Assembly (NCBI GenBank): GCA_018242665.1
Contig: JAFEBL010000014.1
Span: 50,156 to 114,155 of the forward strand
Source: Nitrospira sp.
Lineage (GTDB): Bacteria > Nitrospirota > Nitrospiria > Nitrospirales > Nitrospiraceae
DNA length: 64,000 nt
Direction of reading: 5' to 3'
The position numbers and the translations under genes were made by a program. A model generated the notes under the pieces. That model searched no databases. It was given only the letters and a program-made list of their open reading frames with translations, and was not told the DNA's origin. This document shows positions 27,290-36,644 of the stretch, one piece after another (the stretch's first letter is position 1; every line of letters starts with the position of its first letter).

Positions 27290-27493
27290 TCAGGAAGCCT
27301 GCGCCGATTCAACCCACAGATGGCGGATCATGAATCTCTGCAACATTTCACCGTCCGGTGAGTTGCGGGCGACGGTAGTCGTCCGGATGTTCACACCTTC
27401 ACTGAAGTGCAGGATGAAATCCTCACGCTCTTCATGGATGAATTGGAGGTAGTCGAGGTTAATATGGAAACGACCGACTTTGAGCAAGTGCAT
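27290..27493 (-). CDS. Small hypothetical protein downstream of rnhA
   Basis: 67 residues (MHLLKVGRFHINLDYLQFI...), rich in charged and aromatic residues, resembling a short beta-sheet protein. AGGAAGGA precedes ATG 27493 at close distance. It begins 11 bp after the rnhA stop, so it is probably in the same transcript. No family recognised; sequences of this kind resemble short RNA- or ligand-binding barrels, but that is a guess. Confidence 0.55.
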   Translation of the reverse strand: MHLLKVGRFHINLDYLQFIHEEREDFILHFSEGVNIRTTTVARNSPDGEMLQRFMIRHLWVESAQAS

Positions 27494-27504
27494 TCCGTCC
27501 TTCC

Positions 27505-27927
27505 TCAACCTGCGCGCCGCGTCGAAGAAGCCATGGAAGCGGCTCGTTGCGCCAAGGTATCGCAGGCTTCATTTTCAGGGTGTCCGTTGTGGCCACGCAC
27601 CCATGTCCAACTGATGCGGTGCTGTCCCGCCAACTGATCCAGCTCGGCCCAGAGGTCCTGGTTCTTCTTTCGCTTCCAACCCAGCGTCATCGTCTTGATG
27701 AGCAGTTGCGAATCGGAGTGAAGCACGACTGATTGGGATGAGCTGAGAACTTTGAGCGCTTCAATGGCCGCCATCATCTCCATGCGATTGTTCGTGGTCT
27801 CCACGCAATGGCCATATCCCTCCGTGCGCCGCTCTCCATCCTGAATGATGTAGGCCCACCCTCCTGGGCCGGGATTCCCGAGACAACTACCATCCGTAAA
27901 AATCTGAATCACGCGCAACGAATTCAC
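27505..27927 (-). CDS. rnhA: Ribonuclease HI
   Basis: 140 residues with all four catalytic acidic residues in their usual motifs: FTDGSCLGNPGPGGW (D), NNRMEMMAAIEAL (E), VLHSDSQLLI (D) and ENEACDTLAQ (D), plus the basic handle region TMTLGWKRKKNQDLW. It removes RNA from RNA-DNA hybrids. The start codon is GTG, preceded by AAAGGG. No promoter was identified. Confidence 0.95.
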   Translation of the reverse strand: MNSLRVIQIFTDGSCLGNPGPGGWAYIIQDGERRTEGYGHCVETTNNRMEMMAAIEALKVLSSSQSVVLHSDSQLLIKTMTLGWKRKKNQDLWAELDQLAGQHRISWTWVRGHNGHPENEACDTLAQRAASMASSTRRAG

Positions 27928-28106
27928 CGTCGCCCTTTCTCTTTACCTCAATACACCGTAAGCGATCATGCCTCGTCCCCGCATCGGGGCCACCCTTCAG
28001 CAAGTCCTGCGTTCTGCTGATCCGACACGGGGGAGTGCGCATGAAGCTCGCCCCCAAACGCTTTCCATGCGAACCGCCAGGAACCGGGAGTATAGCAAAG
28101 GAGCAT

Positions 28107-28229
28107 ATGGCGAATCATGAGGCGAGTCGCAAGATCATCCGCGCAGACAACGCCGGACATCGTGTCGACGGTTACCCTGCGTGCAGGGTAATGCCTCACC
28201 GAGTTCGTCGTCAGACACGTCTGACGTAA
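28107..28229 (+). CDS. Possible 40-residue basic peptide
   Basis: A short frame starts at ATG 28107 with AAAGGAG four to five bases upstream (MANHEASRKIIRADNAGHRV...). It is arginine-rich at the C-terminus (VMPHRVRRQTRLT). The frame runs through two palindromes (28173-28190 and 28209-28226), so it may be fortuitous. Confidence 0.2.
   Translation: MANHEASRKIIRADNAGHRVDGYPACRVMPHRVRRQTRLT
28173..28226. repeat. Two adjacent 18-bp palindromes
   Basis: TACCCTGC-GT-GCAGGGTA (28173-28190) and CGTCAGAC-AC-GTCTGACG (28209-28226) are both perfect 8-bp inverted repeats with a 2-base centre, placed 18 bp apart in the gap between rnhA and the FliL-like gene. They could be operator sites (very short loops) rather than terminators; no T-run follows either. 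Confidence 0.5.
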
Positions 28230-28410
28230 ACGCGAATCGCATTGAATTTCTTGTGAGGGAGAAATCCGACACAGGCCGAAACAAACCTGGGCATTTTCCC
28301 AGCATGAGAACCGTGCCGACTACGTACTGACATTTAAGCATCACGTGGTACGCTTGTCCGGAAGGCAATTCCATCCGGCGCATAGACCGCACTCTGCGTT
28401 CGATCCAACC

Positions 28411-28884
28411 ATGACCATGACCCTGCGTATCACCCTTGCCTTACTACTTCTCGGCATCTCTTGCACCCTCCTATGGGTGGGCTCTCGGGGAGGCTTTTCT
28501 GCTCCCGACCTGATCCCACGCACACTCTCATTGAACAACAAGCCTTCCGCAGACCCATCACCGACATCGGCCGGCCTCACCATCAACCTCCCGGCCATTG
28601 TCGCCCCGGTGGATGACGGGGCGCGATTTTACTACATTCAGGCGAACCTCGCCGTGGAGATCGACCGCCCCGCGACCGGCACGCTCATCAGAGAGCGACA
28701 CGACCAGATCGACCGATACATCATGGAAATGCTGCACACCTATCCCATTCAGGACTTGCGCGCGCCCGGTCGATCAGTGACGCTGCGCGAGGACCTCAAG
28801 CGCACCGTCAACCGTCTCCTCCCCATAGGCCAGGTTCGGAACGTCTACATTACCAATTGGCTGATGACGCCGATCGGAACCTAA
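28411..28884 (+). CDS. FliL-like membrane-anchored protein
   Basis: 157 residues: an N-terminal membrane anchor (LRITLALLLLGISCTLLWVG) and a periplasmic domain. The domain contains FYYIQANLAVEIDRPATGTLI, MEMLHTYPIQDLR and LREDLKRTVNRLLP, and ends in VYITNWLM. This is the pattern of FliL, which supports the flagellar stator. No flagellar genes lie nearby, so this is an orphan. ATG 28411 precedes the anchor but has no clear ribosome-binding site. Confidence 0.65.
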   Translation: MTMTLRITLALLLLGISCTLLWVGSRGGFSAPDLIPRTLSLNNKPSADPSPTSAGLTINLPAIVAPVDDGARFYYIQANLAVEIDRPATGTLIRERHDQIDRYIMEMLHTYPIQDLRAPGRSVTLREDLKRTVNRLLPIGQVRNVYITNWLMTPIGT

Positions 28885-29493
28885 ACCACGACGCGCGGGT
28901 CGGACCCCGCGCACATGGCGCGTAGAGAAAAAATTTTCCGTCGAGAAAAGGGGGGGCTGCCGATGAAGTGTTCTCGCCTATACGATTCTAGCCGTCGCTC
29001 CGGCTGAGGGGTAGTAGCAGGTCCGGACCTTGTCGGTGGTTACCTTGAGCGGGGATTCCTTTTCCCAGTAGTTGTCGCCGCGATAACGACGGGGCTTTGA
29101 TTGCAGGGTGGTGGGCATGAGGAGACTTTATGCCGGCCAGGCGTTCGGATCAAGTGCCATGAACACAGAGGGGGGATATCACAGACTAGATACAGCATGA
29201 GGTCAATGGCAATTCCCAGCCTTCCTGTAGCCGGCTGCATCGGCTTCTTCCGCGCTCTAAAACGGCACCTGGTTCTTAGATGACACTTTCCCGAACCCTG
29301 GGCAGTCAGCTTTGTGGTATATGTGGGTTTTCCGGTTCCCCACAATGGGAGCAGCACCAGCACTATTTTTTTTCTGATTCACGCCTGGACAATTGCTTGA
29401 ATTCCACGGCCCGGCCCCTCTCACCATTCACGCATTGATGGATCGGTTGAGACCAGGAGCACCATCGCCCTTGGGAAACACGGAGGCGAGACA
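28885..29493. other. Intergenic region without a convincing gene
   Basis: Of the frames here only 28978-29118 (minus, 46 residues, with the stretch PRRYRGDNYWEKESPLKVTT) has a protein-like composition, but it lacks a ribosome-binding site. The first 100 bp contain an A-rich then G-rich stretch (AAAAAATTTT, AAAAGGGGGGG). No RNA gene or repeat family was recognised. Confidence 0.5.
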
Positions 29494-29784
29494 ATGAGCG
29501 TAGAGGAAGACAAGATGGCCGTGATTCGCAGGTATTTGTTAGACGCGCTTCCGGGTCACGACGTGCAAGACGGCTCAAGAATGGATCTGGACCGCACATT
29601 GCTGGTCTTTCACGGAGTGGAGGTCATTGCTACCCTTGTGATCACCACGGCCTTACTTGATGGCAGTCATCCCTCTGCCCTCGAATTAGAACGGGCACTA
29701 AGAAACGAGCATGTCGTGGACTGGGTGTTGTCGTCGCCCGTGGTCTATCTCCAGCACAACACATTGGGCATCGCGGAACGGTAG
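29494..29784 (+). CDS. Small hypothetical protein
   Basis: 96 residues, acidic, with a predicted helical central part (LLVFHGVEVIATLVITTALLDG). GGAGG six to seven bases before ATG 29494 supports translation. No motif or family recognised. Flanked by a gene-poor region and a convergent PilZ gene. Confidence 0.55.
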   Translation: MSVEEDKMAVIRRYLLDALPGHDVQDGSRMDLDRTLLVFHGVEVIATLVITTALLDGSHPSALELERALRNEHVVDWVLSSPVVYLQHNTLGIAER

Positions 29785-29839
29785 ATACGACAACAATGGT
29801 GCATGTCCTTCCTCGGCAAGGTTCTTCTTGATGATGGGG

Positions 29840-30205
29840 TTAGGCGTGCGCGGCACTCACGCAGACCACGGGCTCGCTCCAGTTGGCGTGCGGTTTCCGC
29901 GACTCGATATAGCCGGCCAGCCAGCGCAACCGCGCCTGATCCGCCTCGGACATGCGGATAAACTCCAGGCCCACCTGCCCTTCGCCGACCCAACGCACCG
30001 CCGCGAGCTTGACCTGCACGGGCGTGGGGCTGCTTTTGAAGGAGAGCCGTACATCCACATACTGCCCCACGTTGAGCGCCATCCGTGTCCTGAGCAAACA
30101 GCCCGGCACGGACAGATTGACGACTTCCGCCTGTCCCATCCGCCCGTCACACGACAAGACCGCAGTGCTCTGAACTGACGCTCTCGTGCTGTACCGCTTC
30201 TTCAT
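29840..30205 (-). CDS. PilZ-domain protein
   Basis: 121 residues forming a single PilZ domain: the N-terminal basic residues KKRYSTR, the loop VNLSVPGCLLRT in the place of DxSxxG, and the end VRWVGEGQVGLEFIRM. PilZ domains bind cyclic di-GMP through RxxxR and D/NxSxxG. Here the first motif (R4...R8) is present and N30xS32xxG35 is close to consensus, so binding is likely. GAGGAGG precedes ATG 30205. Confidence 0.82.
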   Translation of the reverse strand: MKKRYSTRASVQSTAVLSCDGRMGQAEVVNLSVPGCLLRTRMALNVGQYVDVRLSFKSSPTPVQVKLAAVRWVGEGQVGLEFIRMSEADQARLRWLAGYIESRKPHANWSEPVVCVSAAHA

Positions 30206-30730
30206 CCGTCCTCCTCGTGATGTGGGCTGTGAACTGCTTTATGCCTCAAGGGTAGCCTGCCGAAGCTCCCGGCGCATTCCCTGGCCTGGGTACTTCGAAG
30301 GAGGGAAGATTTTGTGGGCAAGGCTTTCAGGTACCGTCTGACGGGCGGTCCAAATGTATAGGAACGCGTCGCGCTCGCCCTGTATTCAATGGAATACATC
30401 GTCGTGTGGCATCTCCGGTGTGCGCACCTCGATATCGGCCCCTGATAGTCCAGGACTCTCCATCTTCGGGGGAGATTAAAGCGATCAGCGGTAGGATTGT
30501 GCGGTTGCTGTCACGAGGTAACTGTACTGCCATCACCACCACAGCGATTCCGGTCAGGATCACTATGAGGGGGAAGAGGGAATGCCTTCGCGCATCCCGT
30601 CAGCATCGTCGCTTCGCGTTATCGACCTGAGGGGTGGGTGATTTCGATCTCTCTGAGCCGCTGGGAGTAGGGGGCGCACAGTTCTTTGCTCTTCGGCGGC
30701 TCGTCCTGATATTTCTCCAAGCTGGATCTT
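30206..30730. other. Intergenic region, no gene seen
   Basis: Several short frames occur on both strands, but none has a ribosome-binding site together with protein-like composition. The stretch leads into the integrase relic and tRNA-Leu, so it may be decayed mobile-element DNA. Confidence 0.4.
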
Positions 30731-31155
30731 TTTGCCTGCCGCGCTCACCAAAACGAAGCAGGATCGTCCCGTTCCCATGACCCCGATCCTCCCGCCGGGA
30801 ATATCAGCTTCTGCGGCAAGAGGGGGGCATTGTGCGCATTTCTGGGCTCGGGTTTCAGAAGAACGGGAAGAAGGTCACTCACACCTATCGAGCCGTGCAG
30901 GATATCTGCAAGGCACAGAAGATCGAGAACTTCATTTTTCACGATCTTCGGCACTGTGCAGTGACAAACCTGGCGGATGCTGGGGTGGATACGGAAACGA
31001 TCATGAAGATCGTGGGCCATTCCTCGGTGGAAATGTTCCTGCGTTACCGAACGATCAAGGCTGAGAAACTCGACGATGCCATGAGCCGTTTGAACACGCT
31101 AATAACACGTCGCTCCCCTGCCACTTCGCAAGCTCTCGAAATCGCTACAGTCTAG
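30731..31155 (+). pseudogene. Remnant of a tyrosine recombinase (phage-type integrase)
   Basis: The frame 30832-31155 encodes the C-terminal catalytic part: HDLRHCAVTNLADAG (H-x-x-R-H), VGHSS and the tyrosine motif RYRTI. The arm-binding and most core domains are missing. Just upstream, in a different frame (about 30732-30788), ALTKTKQDRPVPMTP resembles the TKT-x-R-x-VPL-TP stretch that precedes the catalytic motifs in integrases. This suggests a frameshifted, decayed gene. It ends 5 bp from tRNA-Leu, the classical integration site. Confidence 0.75.
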
Positions 31156-31160
31156 GGGTA

Positions 31161-31247
31161 TGGTGCCGAAGCCGGGAGTTGAACCCGGATACCCTTACGG
31201 GCGCTGGTACCTGAAACCAGTGCGTCTGCCAGTTCCGCCACTTCGGC
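31161..31247 (-). tRNA. tRNA-Leu (anticodon CAG)
   Basis: The minus strand folds into a class II tRNA of 87 nt with acceptor stem GCCGAAG/CTTCGGC and encoded ACCA. The anticodon stem CTGGT/ACCAG encloses the loop TTCAGGT (anticodon CAG). A long variable arm follows, then the T arm with GGTTCAACTCC. A long variable arm and CAG anticodon give tRNA-Leu. An integrase relic abuts its 3' end. Confidence 0.95.
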
Positions 31248-31337
31248 TCGGGGGAATGAAGCGGGATTATCGCTGATCGGTTCCAACCCGTCAAGGTGAG
31301 CCAGGGAAAATCTCGGAAGGATTCGCCGCTTGTTGGC

Positions 31338-32813
31338 TCACCCGGCTGGAAGCAGCTCGACGGCTGAATCCCAGGCCCCACGAGGACCCACCTCACGCAG
31401 ATCACCGCTGAGCACAATCCGTTCGCGCACCAGCCCGGCGGCGGCCAGCAAGAAGGGACTTCGAATCCGGGGAGCCTCGTCGGCGATCAGCACGTCGAAC
31501 CGCACCCTGCGAAACAGAGGATCAGCGGCCACCCGCGCGGCTGTGGTGATGATGACCCGCCGATTCTGCACGAATGCCTGCCGATTCGTATCTTCCTGCG
31601 CCGCAAGCAACTCCCGAATCTTCTTCGTTCCGCCCAACCGGATTACATCTTCCTTGAGTTCGGCAAATTCCGGCTTCATTTCCTTTGGCACGGTGGCTTC
31701 GGGAATGAGTTCGTCGATGCGCTGTTTGGCGATATCGACCTCCTTCCGGAGCCCGGCGCTATAGCGCTCGTAGATGACCTTGTACTCGCGCAAGGACTCC
31801 ACATTCTTCCCCATCGCCTGCATGGACAGGCGCTTCCAGATGGGGAGTTGCTCGTACTGGGCCAGCGTCGCATCGATTTCCTTGATTTTTGCCTGGTACT
31901 CGCTCAGCTGGGTCACCAAGCGCCACTCCAACAACCGCACCTCATCGAGATCCTTCTGCTTTTGCGCTTTGTACGCGAGAATCGGGGTGAGTTCTCGAAA
32001 CCGATCGTACTTCTTGCGGAGCGCCGCCTTGTCGGATCGCGATTTCGCGTAAAACTGATGCATCTGCGCCTCGAATCCCAAGTCCGGCAAGGGAATGCCG
32101 CCGCTCTCCCGACCAACGGCGACTTCATACCGACTCAACCAGCTCTTGAAGGTGAGGCCGGCCGCTTTCATAGCTCGGGCGGTCAGCAGGGTGACGGCAT
32201 CGGCGCTCTGATGGTCCGGCGTCACCAGCAGAACGCGCTTATTTCCCCGAATCAATTCGATCACCAGCGTGGCCAGCTTCTGTCGGCGAGCGGGCAGATC
32301 GCCAAGCCAGAGTGGCGTCAGCACCGACGTCGGCGTCAAGGCCTCCAGCACGCCACGATCTCCTGCTTGTCCCGCCTCCAGGATCGGTAATAGGCGTTCT
32401 GCCGGTCCAAGCGTATAGGAGGAGCCGGCCTTGCTCATTTCGGCCAAGCGGCGACTGGTGGTGAGCGCCAATCCGCTCGTGTCCGGCACCAGAGTTGCCG
32501 TGGGTACCGTGTCGCCGATCGCGTCGAATACTTGGAGCACCAGCCGCTCCCCCTCCTGGCACAACACAATGCCTTCCGTCGGCTCCGACTCTTCGCCCAG
32601 TACCAGCGTGACCGACAGATCGGCTTCGATCACCGTTTCCTGCCGCAGATGAAACTCGTAGAGATGCAGATTTCCGACCGTCTGCAGCAACCGACCCCGC
32701 TCGACCGTCACAGGCTGGTCACGCCCCGTTTCGGTGAGGCGCGCGGCATCGCGCTCAAGGATCGCAGCCATCTGATCGAGAAGATCCGGCAAGGTGCCGG
32801 GCATGGCGGCCAT
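31338..32813 (-). CDS. Truncated or divergent SF1-helicase-like protein with coiled coil
   Basis: 491 residues. The C-terminal part has LIADEAPRIRSPFLL (motif II, DEAx) and VLSGDLREVGP (motif III, GDxxQLxP-like), then stops, so motifs IV-VI are lacking. No Walker A GxGKT is visible; the equivalent place reads WLGDLPARRQKLATLVIELIRGNKRVLLVTP. The middle 230-400 is charged and probably coiled coil. It resembles a degraded UPF1/DNA2-type helicase that ends 90 bp from tRNA-Leu. An ATP-independent scaffold role is also possible. AGGAG lies ten bases before ATG 32813. Confidence 0.6.
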   Translation of the reverse strand: MAAMPGTLPDLLDQMAAILERDAARLTETGRDQPVTVERGRLLQTVGNLHLYEFHLRQETVIEADLSVTLVLGEESEPTEGIVLCQEGERLVLQVFDAIGDTVPTATLVPDTSGLALTTSRRLAEMSKAGSSYTLGPAERLLPILEAGQAGDRGVLEALTPTSVLTPLWLGDLPARRQKLATLVIELIRGNKRVLLVTPDHQSADAVTLLTARAMKAAGLTFKSWLSRYEVAVGRESGGIPLPDLGFEAQMHQFYAKSRSDKAALRKKYDRFRELTPILAYKAQKQKDLDEVRLLEWRLVTQLSEYQAKIKEIDATLAQYEQLPIWKRLSMQAMGKNVESLREYKVIYERYSAGLRKEVDIAKQRIDELIPEATVPKEMKPEFAELKEDVIRLGGTKKIRELLAAQEDTNRQAFVQNRRVIITTAARVAADPLFRRVRFDVLIADEAPRIRSPFLLAAAGLVRERIVLSGDLREVGPRGAWDSAVELLPAG

Positions 32814-33061
32814 AACTCAATGACTCCTGACTGTGGCCCAGGGTGCGGCACGAAACGCGTCCCGGGATCAGAGGGTGGTCTCCACTGTGAAACAGGGAGC
32901 GTATCTTATAGAGTCGAGAAAGAGCCTGTCCAGCCGGGAGCATGCATCTCCACCCCAGAAACACCGGCTGTCACCGGCCTATCACTACAGCGTTGCCGCC
33001 AACACGCAGGGACCACGCTCGGGAAAGGCCGAAGAAATCCCCGTCGGCCGCTCCCAATCAA

Positions 33062-33090
33062 TTGACTTTTGCACAGCCCGTCAGTATGCT
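33062..33090 (+). promoter_or_regulatory. Promoter of rplI
   Basis: TTGACT (33062-33067), 17-bp spacer, TATGCT (33085-33090), then the ribosome-binding site AGAAGGAG and ATG 33121. A close match to a housekeeping promoter. Confidence 0.75.
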
Positions 33091-33120
33091 TTTTCCCTTT
33101 CCAACAGAAGGAGTTGCAGT

Positions 33121-33606
33121 ATGAAGGTGATTCTCCAAGAAACACTCGAAGGTGTGGGCGATCTCGGGGATCTGTTAGATGTCTCCAACGGATTTGCCCG
33201 GAACTACCTCTTGCCGCGCAAGAAGGCCGTGGAAGCCAATAGCCGAAATATCAAAGAATTTGAACATGCGAAGCGCGCCGCCGCCGAGAAAGCCAAGAAA
33301 GAAAAGCTGGAAATCGAGGCGCACGGCAAGAAAATGTCGACCGTCTCGATCACGATCGCAGCCCAGGTCGGCAAAGACGACAAGATGTTCGGGTCGGTGA
33401 CGGCGAAGGACATCGCAGATAGCTTGGCCGAACAGGGGTTTACCGTCGACCGGCGCAAGATTCAGCTGGCGCACCCCATCAAGGAATTGGGAACCCACGC
33501 GATTGCCGTGAAGCTCCCGCGCGAAGTGACCGCGACGATCGCGGTTCACGTGGTCAAGAAACAGGAAGAGACGGAAGCTGCCGAAGAAGCCGCGCCCACG
33601 GCCTAG
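33121..33606 (+). CDS. rplI: 50S ribosomal protein L9
   Basis: 161 residues with the L9 N-terminal signature MKVILQETLEGVGDLGDL, then VSNGFARNYLLPRKKAV. The long central helix (EFEHAKRAAAEKAKKEKLEIE) and C-terminal domain (VGKDDKMFGSVTAKDIADSL) follow. L9 binds 23S rRNA at the L1 stalk base. AGAAGGAG precedes ATG 33121. The start of the short operon rplI-glyA-nrdR. Confidence 0.96.
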   Translation: MKVILQETLEGVGDLGDLLDVSNGFARNYLLPRKKAVEANSRNIKEFEHAKRAAAEKAKKEKLEIEAHGKKMSTVSITIAAQVGKDDKMFGSVTAKDIADSLAEQGFTVDRRKIQLAHPIKELGTHAIAVKLPREVTATIAVHVVKKQEETEAAEEAAPTA

Positions 33607-33657
33607 TTCGCGCGATCATGCGTGGCCGCTGAATGAGAGGCTACGCCCGGAGGAAGC

Positions 33658-34935
33658 ATGCAGGATTTGATCGGATCGTTGGACGCGTTGAAGTCGACCG
33701 ACCTCGAAACATACGAAGCCATCGTCGCCGAGGAGCAGCGGCAGCGGGATAAATTGCTGTTGATTGCGTCGGAAAACTTTGCCAGTCCCGCCGTGCTGGC
33801 CGCTCAGGGCAGCCTGATGACGAATAAGTACGCGGAAGGCTATCCCGGCAAGCGCTATTACGGTGGATGCCAGCATGTCGACACGGTCGAAAGTCTCGCG
33901 ATCGAGCGCGCCAAACAGATCTTTGGGGCAGAGCACGTCAATGTGCAACCGCACTCCGGGTCACAAGCCAACATGGCTGCGTATCTGGCGGTGCTGAAGC
34001 CGGGCGATACCATCCTCGGCCTCGACCTCGCGCAAGGGGGACACCTCACCCACGGCAGCAAGGTGAATTTCTCCGGCATCATTTTCCGAGCGTTTTCCTA
34101 TGGGGTAGACCGGCAGACGGAAACCATCGACTATGCCGCGGTCCGTAAGATCGCCGAAGAATGTCGCCCGCGCATGCTGGTCGTCGGCGCCAGCGCATAC
34201 GCCCGCACGCTCGATTTCGCCAAGTTCCAGGACATCGCCAAGTCGGTCGGTGCGTATCTGCTCGTGGACATCGCACACATTGCCGGGTTGATTGCAGCAG
34301 GCTTGCATCCCAACCCCGTCCCCTATGCAGACTTCGTGACCACCACCACTCATAAAACCCTGCGAGGTCCCCGCGGCGGCGTCACGATGTGCAAGGCCGA
34401 GCACGCCAAGGCGGTCGACAAGATTATTTTCCCGGGGCTGCAAGGTGGCCCGCTCATGCATGTCATCGCCGCCAAGGCCGTCGCCTTTAAGGAAGCCATG
34501 TCTCCGGCGTTTAAGCGGTACCAGCAGCAGGTGGTAGCAAACGCCCGCACATTGGCGCAAGGACTGATCGAACGCGGCTACAAAATCGTGTCCGGCGGAA
34601 CCGACACGCATCTGATGTTGGTGAATCTCACGCCCAAGGGCATCACCGGCAAAGAGGCCGATGCCGCCCTGGACGCTGCCGGCATCATCGTCAACAAGAA
34701 CGCCATCCCCTACGACGAAAAGCCGCCGGCAGTGGCCAGCGGCATTCGTATCGGCAGCCCCATCGTGTCCACGCGCGGAATGCGTGAGGCCGAGATGCGC
34801 GAAATCGTGGCACTGATCGATCGTGTGCTGCAGCATCCGCAGGACAGCCAGGTGCAGGCCGAGGTACGGGCGCAAGCCAAAACATTGTGTAACCGGTTCC
34901 CCATCTTTCATGCCTACGATTCGTCTCCCGCTTAG
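33658..34935 (+). CDS. glyA: Serine hydroxymethyltransferase
   Basis: 425 residues. PLP lysine motif is [15 protein letters not shown], with [25 protein letters not shown] and [18 protein letters not shown]. The enzyme interconverts serine and glycine with tetrahydrofolate, supplying one-carbon units. GGAGGAAGC precedes ATG 33658. It is followed within 15 bp by nrdR, a frequent neighbour. Confidence 0.98.
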   Translation: MQDLIGSLDALKSTDLETYEAIVAEEQRQRDKLLLIASENFASPAVLAAQGSLMTNKYAEGYPGKRYYGGCQHVDTVESLAIERAKQIFGAEHVNVQPHSGSQANMAAYLAVLKPGDTILGLDLAQGGHLTHGSKVNFSGIIFRAFSYGVDRQTETIDYAAVRKIAEECRPRMLVVGASAYARTLDFAKFQDIAKSVGAYLLVDIAHIAGLIAAGLHPNPVPYADFVTTTTHKTLRGPRGGVTMCKAEHAKAVDKIIFPGLQGGPLMHVIAAKAVAFKEAMSPAFKRYQQQVVANARTLAQGLIERGYKIVSGGTDTHLMLVNLTPKGITGKEADAALDAAGIIVNKNAIPYDEKPPAVASGIRIGSPIVSTRGMREAEMREIVALIDRVLQHPQDSQVQAEVRAQAKTLCNRFPIFHAYDSSPA

Positions 34936-34950
34936 GCAGGACGTTCGCCC

Positions 34951-35415
34951 GTGAAGTGTCCTTTCTGCGACGATGTCGAGGACAAAGTCGTCGATTCGCG
35001 GATGGCCAAGGAAGGCGAGGTCATCCGGCGGCGGCGCGAATGCCTGTCGTGCAAACGCCGCTACACCACCTACGAACGGGTCGAAGAAACCATGCCGGCC
35101 GTCGTGAAAAAGGATGGACGCCGGGAACCATTCGATCGAAGCAAGATCGTCTCCGGGTTGAAGAAGGCCTGCGAGAAACGGCCGATCAGCACCACAACCA
35201 TCGAAACTGTCACTGACCGTATCGAAAAACGCATTCAGGACATGGGGGAAACGGAAATCGACAGCACCGCCGTGGGTGAGGAAGTGATGAAAGAACTGTC
35301 CCAGCTCGACCAGGTGGCCTACGTGCGATTCGCCTCCGTGTACCGAGAGTTTAAGGATATCGACCAGTTCATGGACGAAATCAAAGCTCTGGCTCAGCAG
35401 CGCCGGGAACGTTAG
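34951..35415 (+). CDS. nrdR: Transcriptional repressor NrdR
   Basis: 154 residues. The N-terminal zinc ribbon (CPFCDD...[12 protein letters not shown]) and the ATP-cone ([20 protein letters not shown]) are the full NrdR architecture; it represses ribonucleotide-reductase genes in response to dATP/ATP. The GTG start (34951) is required to keep the first cysteines. AGGACG lies seven bases before it. Confidence 0.96.
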   Translation: MKCPFCDDVEDKVVDSRMAKEGEVIRRRRECLSCKRRYTTYERVEETMPAVVKKDGRREPFDRSKIVSGLKKACEKRPISTTTIETVTDRIEKRIQDMGETEIDSTAVGEEVMKELSQLDQVAYVRFASVYREFKDIDQFMDEIKALAQQRRER

Positions 35416-35522
35416 CCCCTCTCCTTCTCCTCGCTGCGTCGGACGGGTGCGCTCGGAGTCGATTCCGACAGAAACGAAACAATGACCGCGGAGTGCCCTC
35501 CGTTCCACGATTGCCGACGCCT

Positions 35523-36644
35523 ATGCCACCGACCAAAACGACCCGAACGCGACGCATCGTTCCCCGACCGACCAGACGGCGGACTCCCGGAGCGACACAT
35601 GTCGCCATCATCGGCGCTGGGCGCGGCGGCACAGCCTTGATGGAAATTTTCGCCAACGACCCGTTGGTGCGGATTGTCGGCGTCGCGGACAACAGCGCCC
35701 AAGCACCCGGCCTCGGCCTCGCCCGGCGTCTGCACATTCGCGTCACCCGCGATTATCGAAAGCTGATGACCATGGGCCCGGTCGATCTCGTCATCGATGT
35801 CTCGGGGAATCCAGAAGTGGGCGAGTACCTGCAGGACATCCGGCGCATGGGCGTGTCCGTCATTGGCGGAGCGAGCGCGAAGTTCATGTGGCAATTGATT
35901 GAAGCGCGCATCCGGGCAACCGCCGATATCGAAAAGGCCTTGAATAAGTATCAATCACTGTATCGGTTGTACGTCAAAGAGACGGGCGCCGCGGTCACCG
36001 AAGAACGGACGCGCATCGCGTGCGAAATCCACGATGGCCTGGTGCAGAGCCTTGCCGGGGTCAACTTCAAACTGGAGCTGTCCCAAGAGCTCCTCCGCAA
36101 GAATCCCAAAGCCAGCCTTGCGACGATCCGGGAGTCGAAAGCGCAACTGAAACTCGCCATCCAAGAAGCGAGGCAGGTCATCTTCAACCTACGCCCGCTG
36201 CACTACGATAAGATGGAGCTCATCCCGGCGCTGACGAACTATCTGAAGTCCTATGAAACGCAGTACCGCATCAAGACCGCATGTTCCGTCACCGGAGACG
36301 AGACGATCCTGTTCCCGCGCACCAAGATCTTTTTGTTCCGGATCGTCCAAGAAGCGTTGTCGAATGTTCAGAAGCACGCCAAAGCCGGTCGCGTGTCGGT
36401 GCAACTCGACATTCGCCTCGATTTGCTGCAAGTGACCATTTCCGACAACGGAATTGGCTTCGACATGGAGGCTGTGCTTCGCGACCCGGAAAAGTGGGAT
36501 CACTTCGGCATTCGCGGCATCTTGGAACGGGCCAGGCTGGTAGGCGGCGAAGCGACCATCGATTCGAAGAAAGGGCGCGGCACGCGGATCGTGTTGCGCA
36601 TCCCGTTAGCCGACAAGGAGACGATTCGCAATGGAAAAAATTAA
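35523..36644 (+). CDS. NarL-type histidine kinase with N-terminal Rossmann domain
   Basis: About 373 residues. The N-terminal third (about 25-125) reads THVAIIGAGRGGTALMEIF, then VRIVGVADNSAQAPGLGLAR and VDLVIDVSGNPEVGEYL, a dinucleotide-binding fold with GxGxxG (G31-A-G-R-G-G36). The second part is a HisKA_3 dimerisation domain with H170 in ERTRIACEIHDGLVQSLAG. It ends with an HATPase domain (FRIVQEALSNVQKHAKA, DNGIGFD, GIRGILERA). No membrane segment. The fusion suggests sensing of NAD(P)H or another nucleotide, but the second half lacks catalytic residues I can name. A GTG at 35493 would add ten residues. It overlaps the response regulator gene by 14 bp. Confidence 0.85.
   Translation: MPPTKTTRTRRIVPRPTRRRTPGATHVAIIGAGRGGTALMEIFANDPLVRIVGVADNSAQAPGLGLARRLHIRVTRDYRKLMTMGPVDLVIDVSGNPEVGEYLQDIRRMGVSVIGGASAKFMWQLIEARIRATADIEKALNKYQSLYRLYVKETGAAVTEERTRIACEIHDGLVQSLAGVNFKLELSQELLRKNPKASLATIRESKAQLKLAIQEARQVIFNLRPLHYDKMELIPALTNYLKSYETQYRIKTACSVTGDETILFPRTKIFLFRIVQEALSNVQKHAKAGRVSVQLDIRLDLLQVTISDNGIGFDMEAVLRDPEKWDHFGIRGILERARLVGGEATIDSKKGRGTRIVLRIPLADKETIRNGKN

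Noticed and set aside
29040..29363. 107-codon minus-strand frame
   Set aside because: Arg/Cys/Pro-rich without motif, no good start context; looks like chance.
33961..35508. 515-codon antisense frame opposite glyA and nrdR
   Set aside because: It runs across two well-supported genes on the other strand, with no motifs; the usual effect of high GC third positions.
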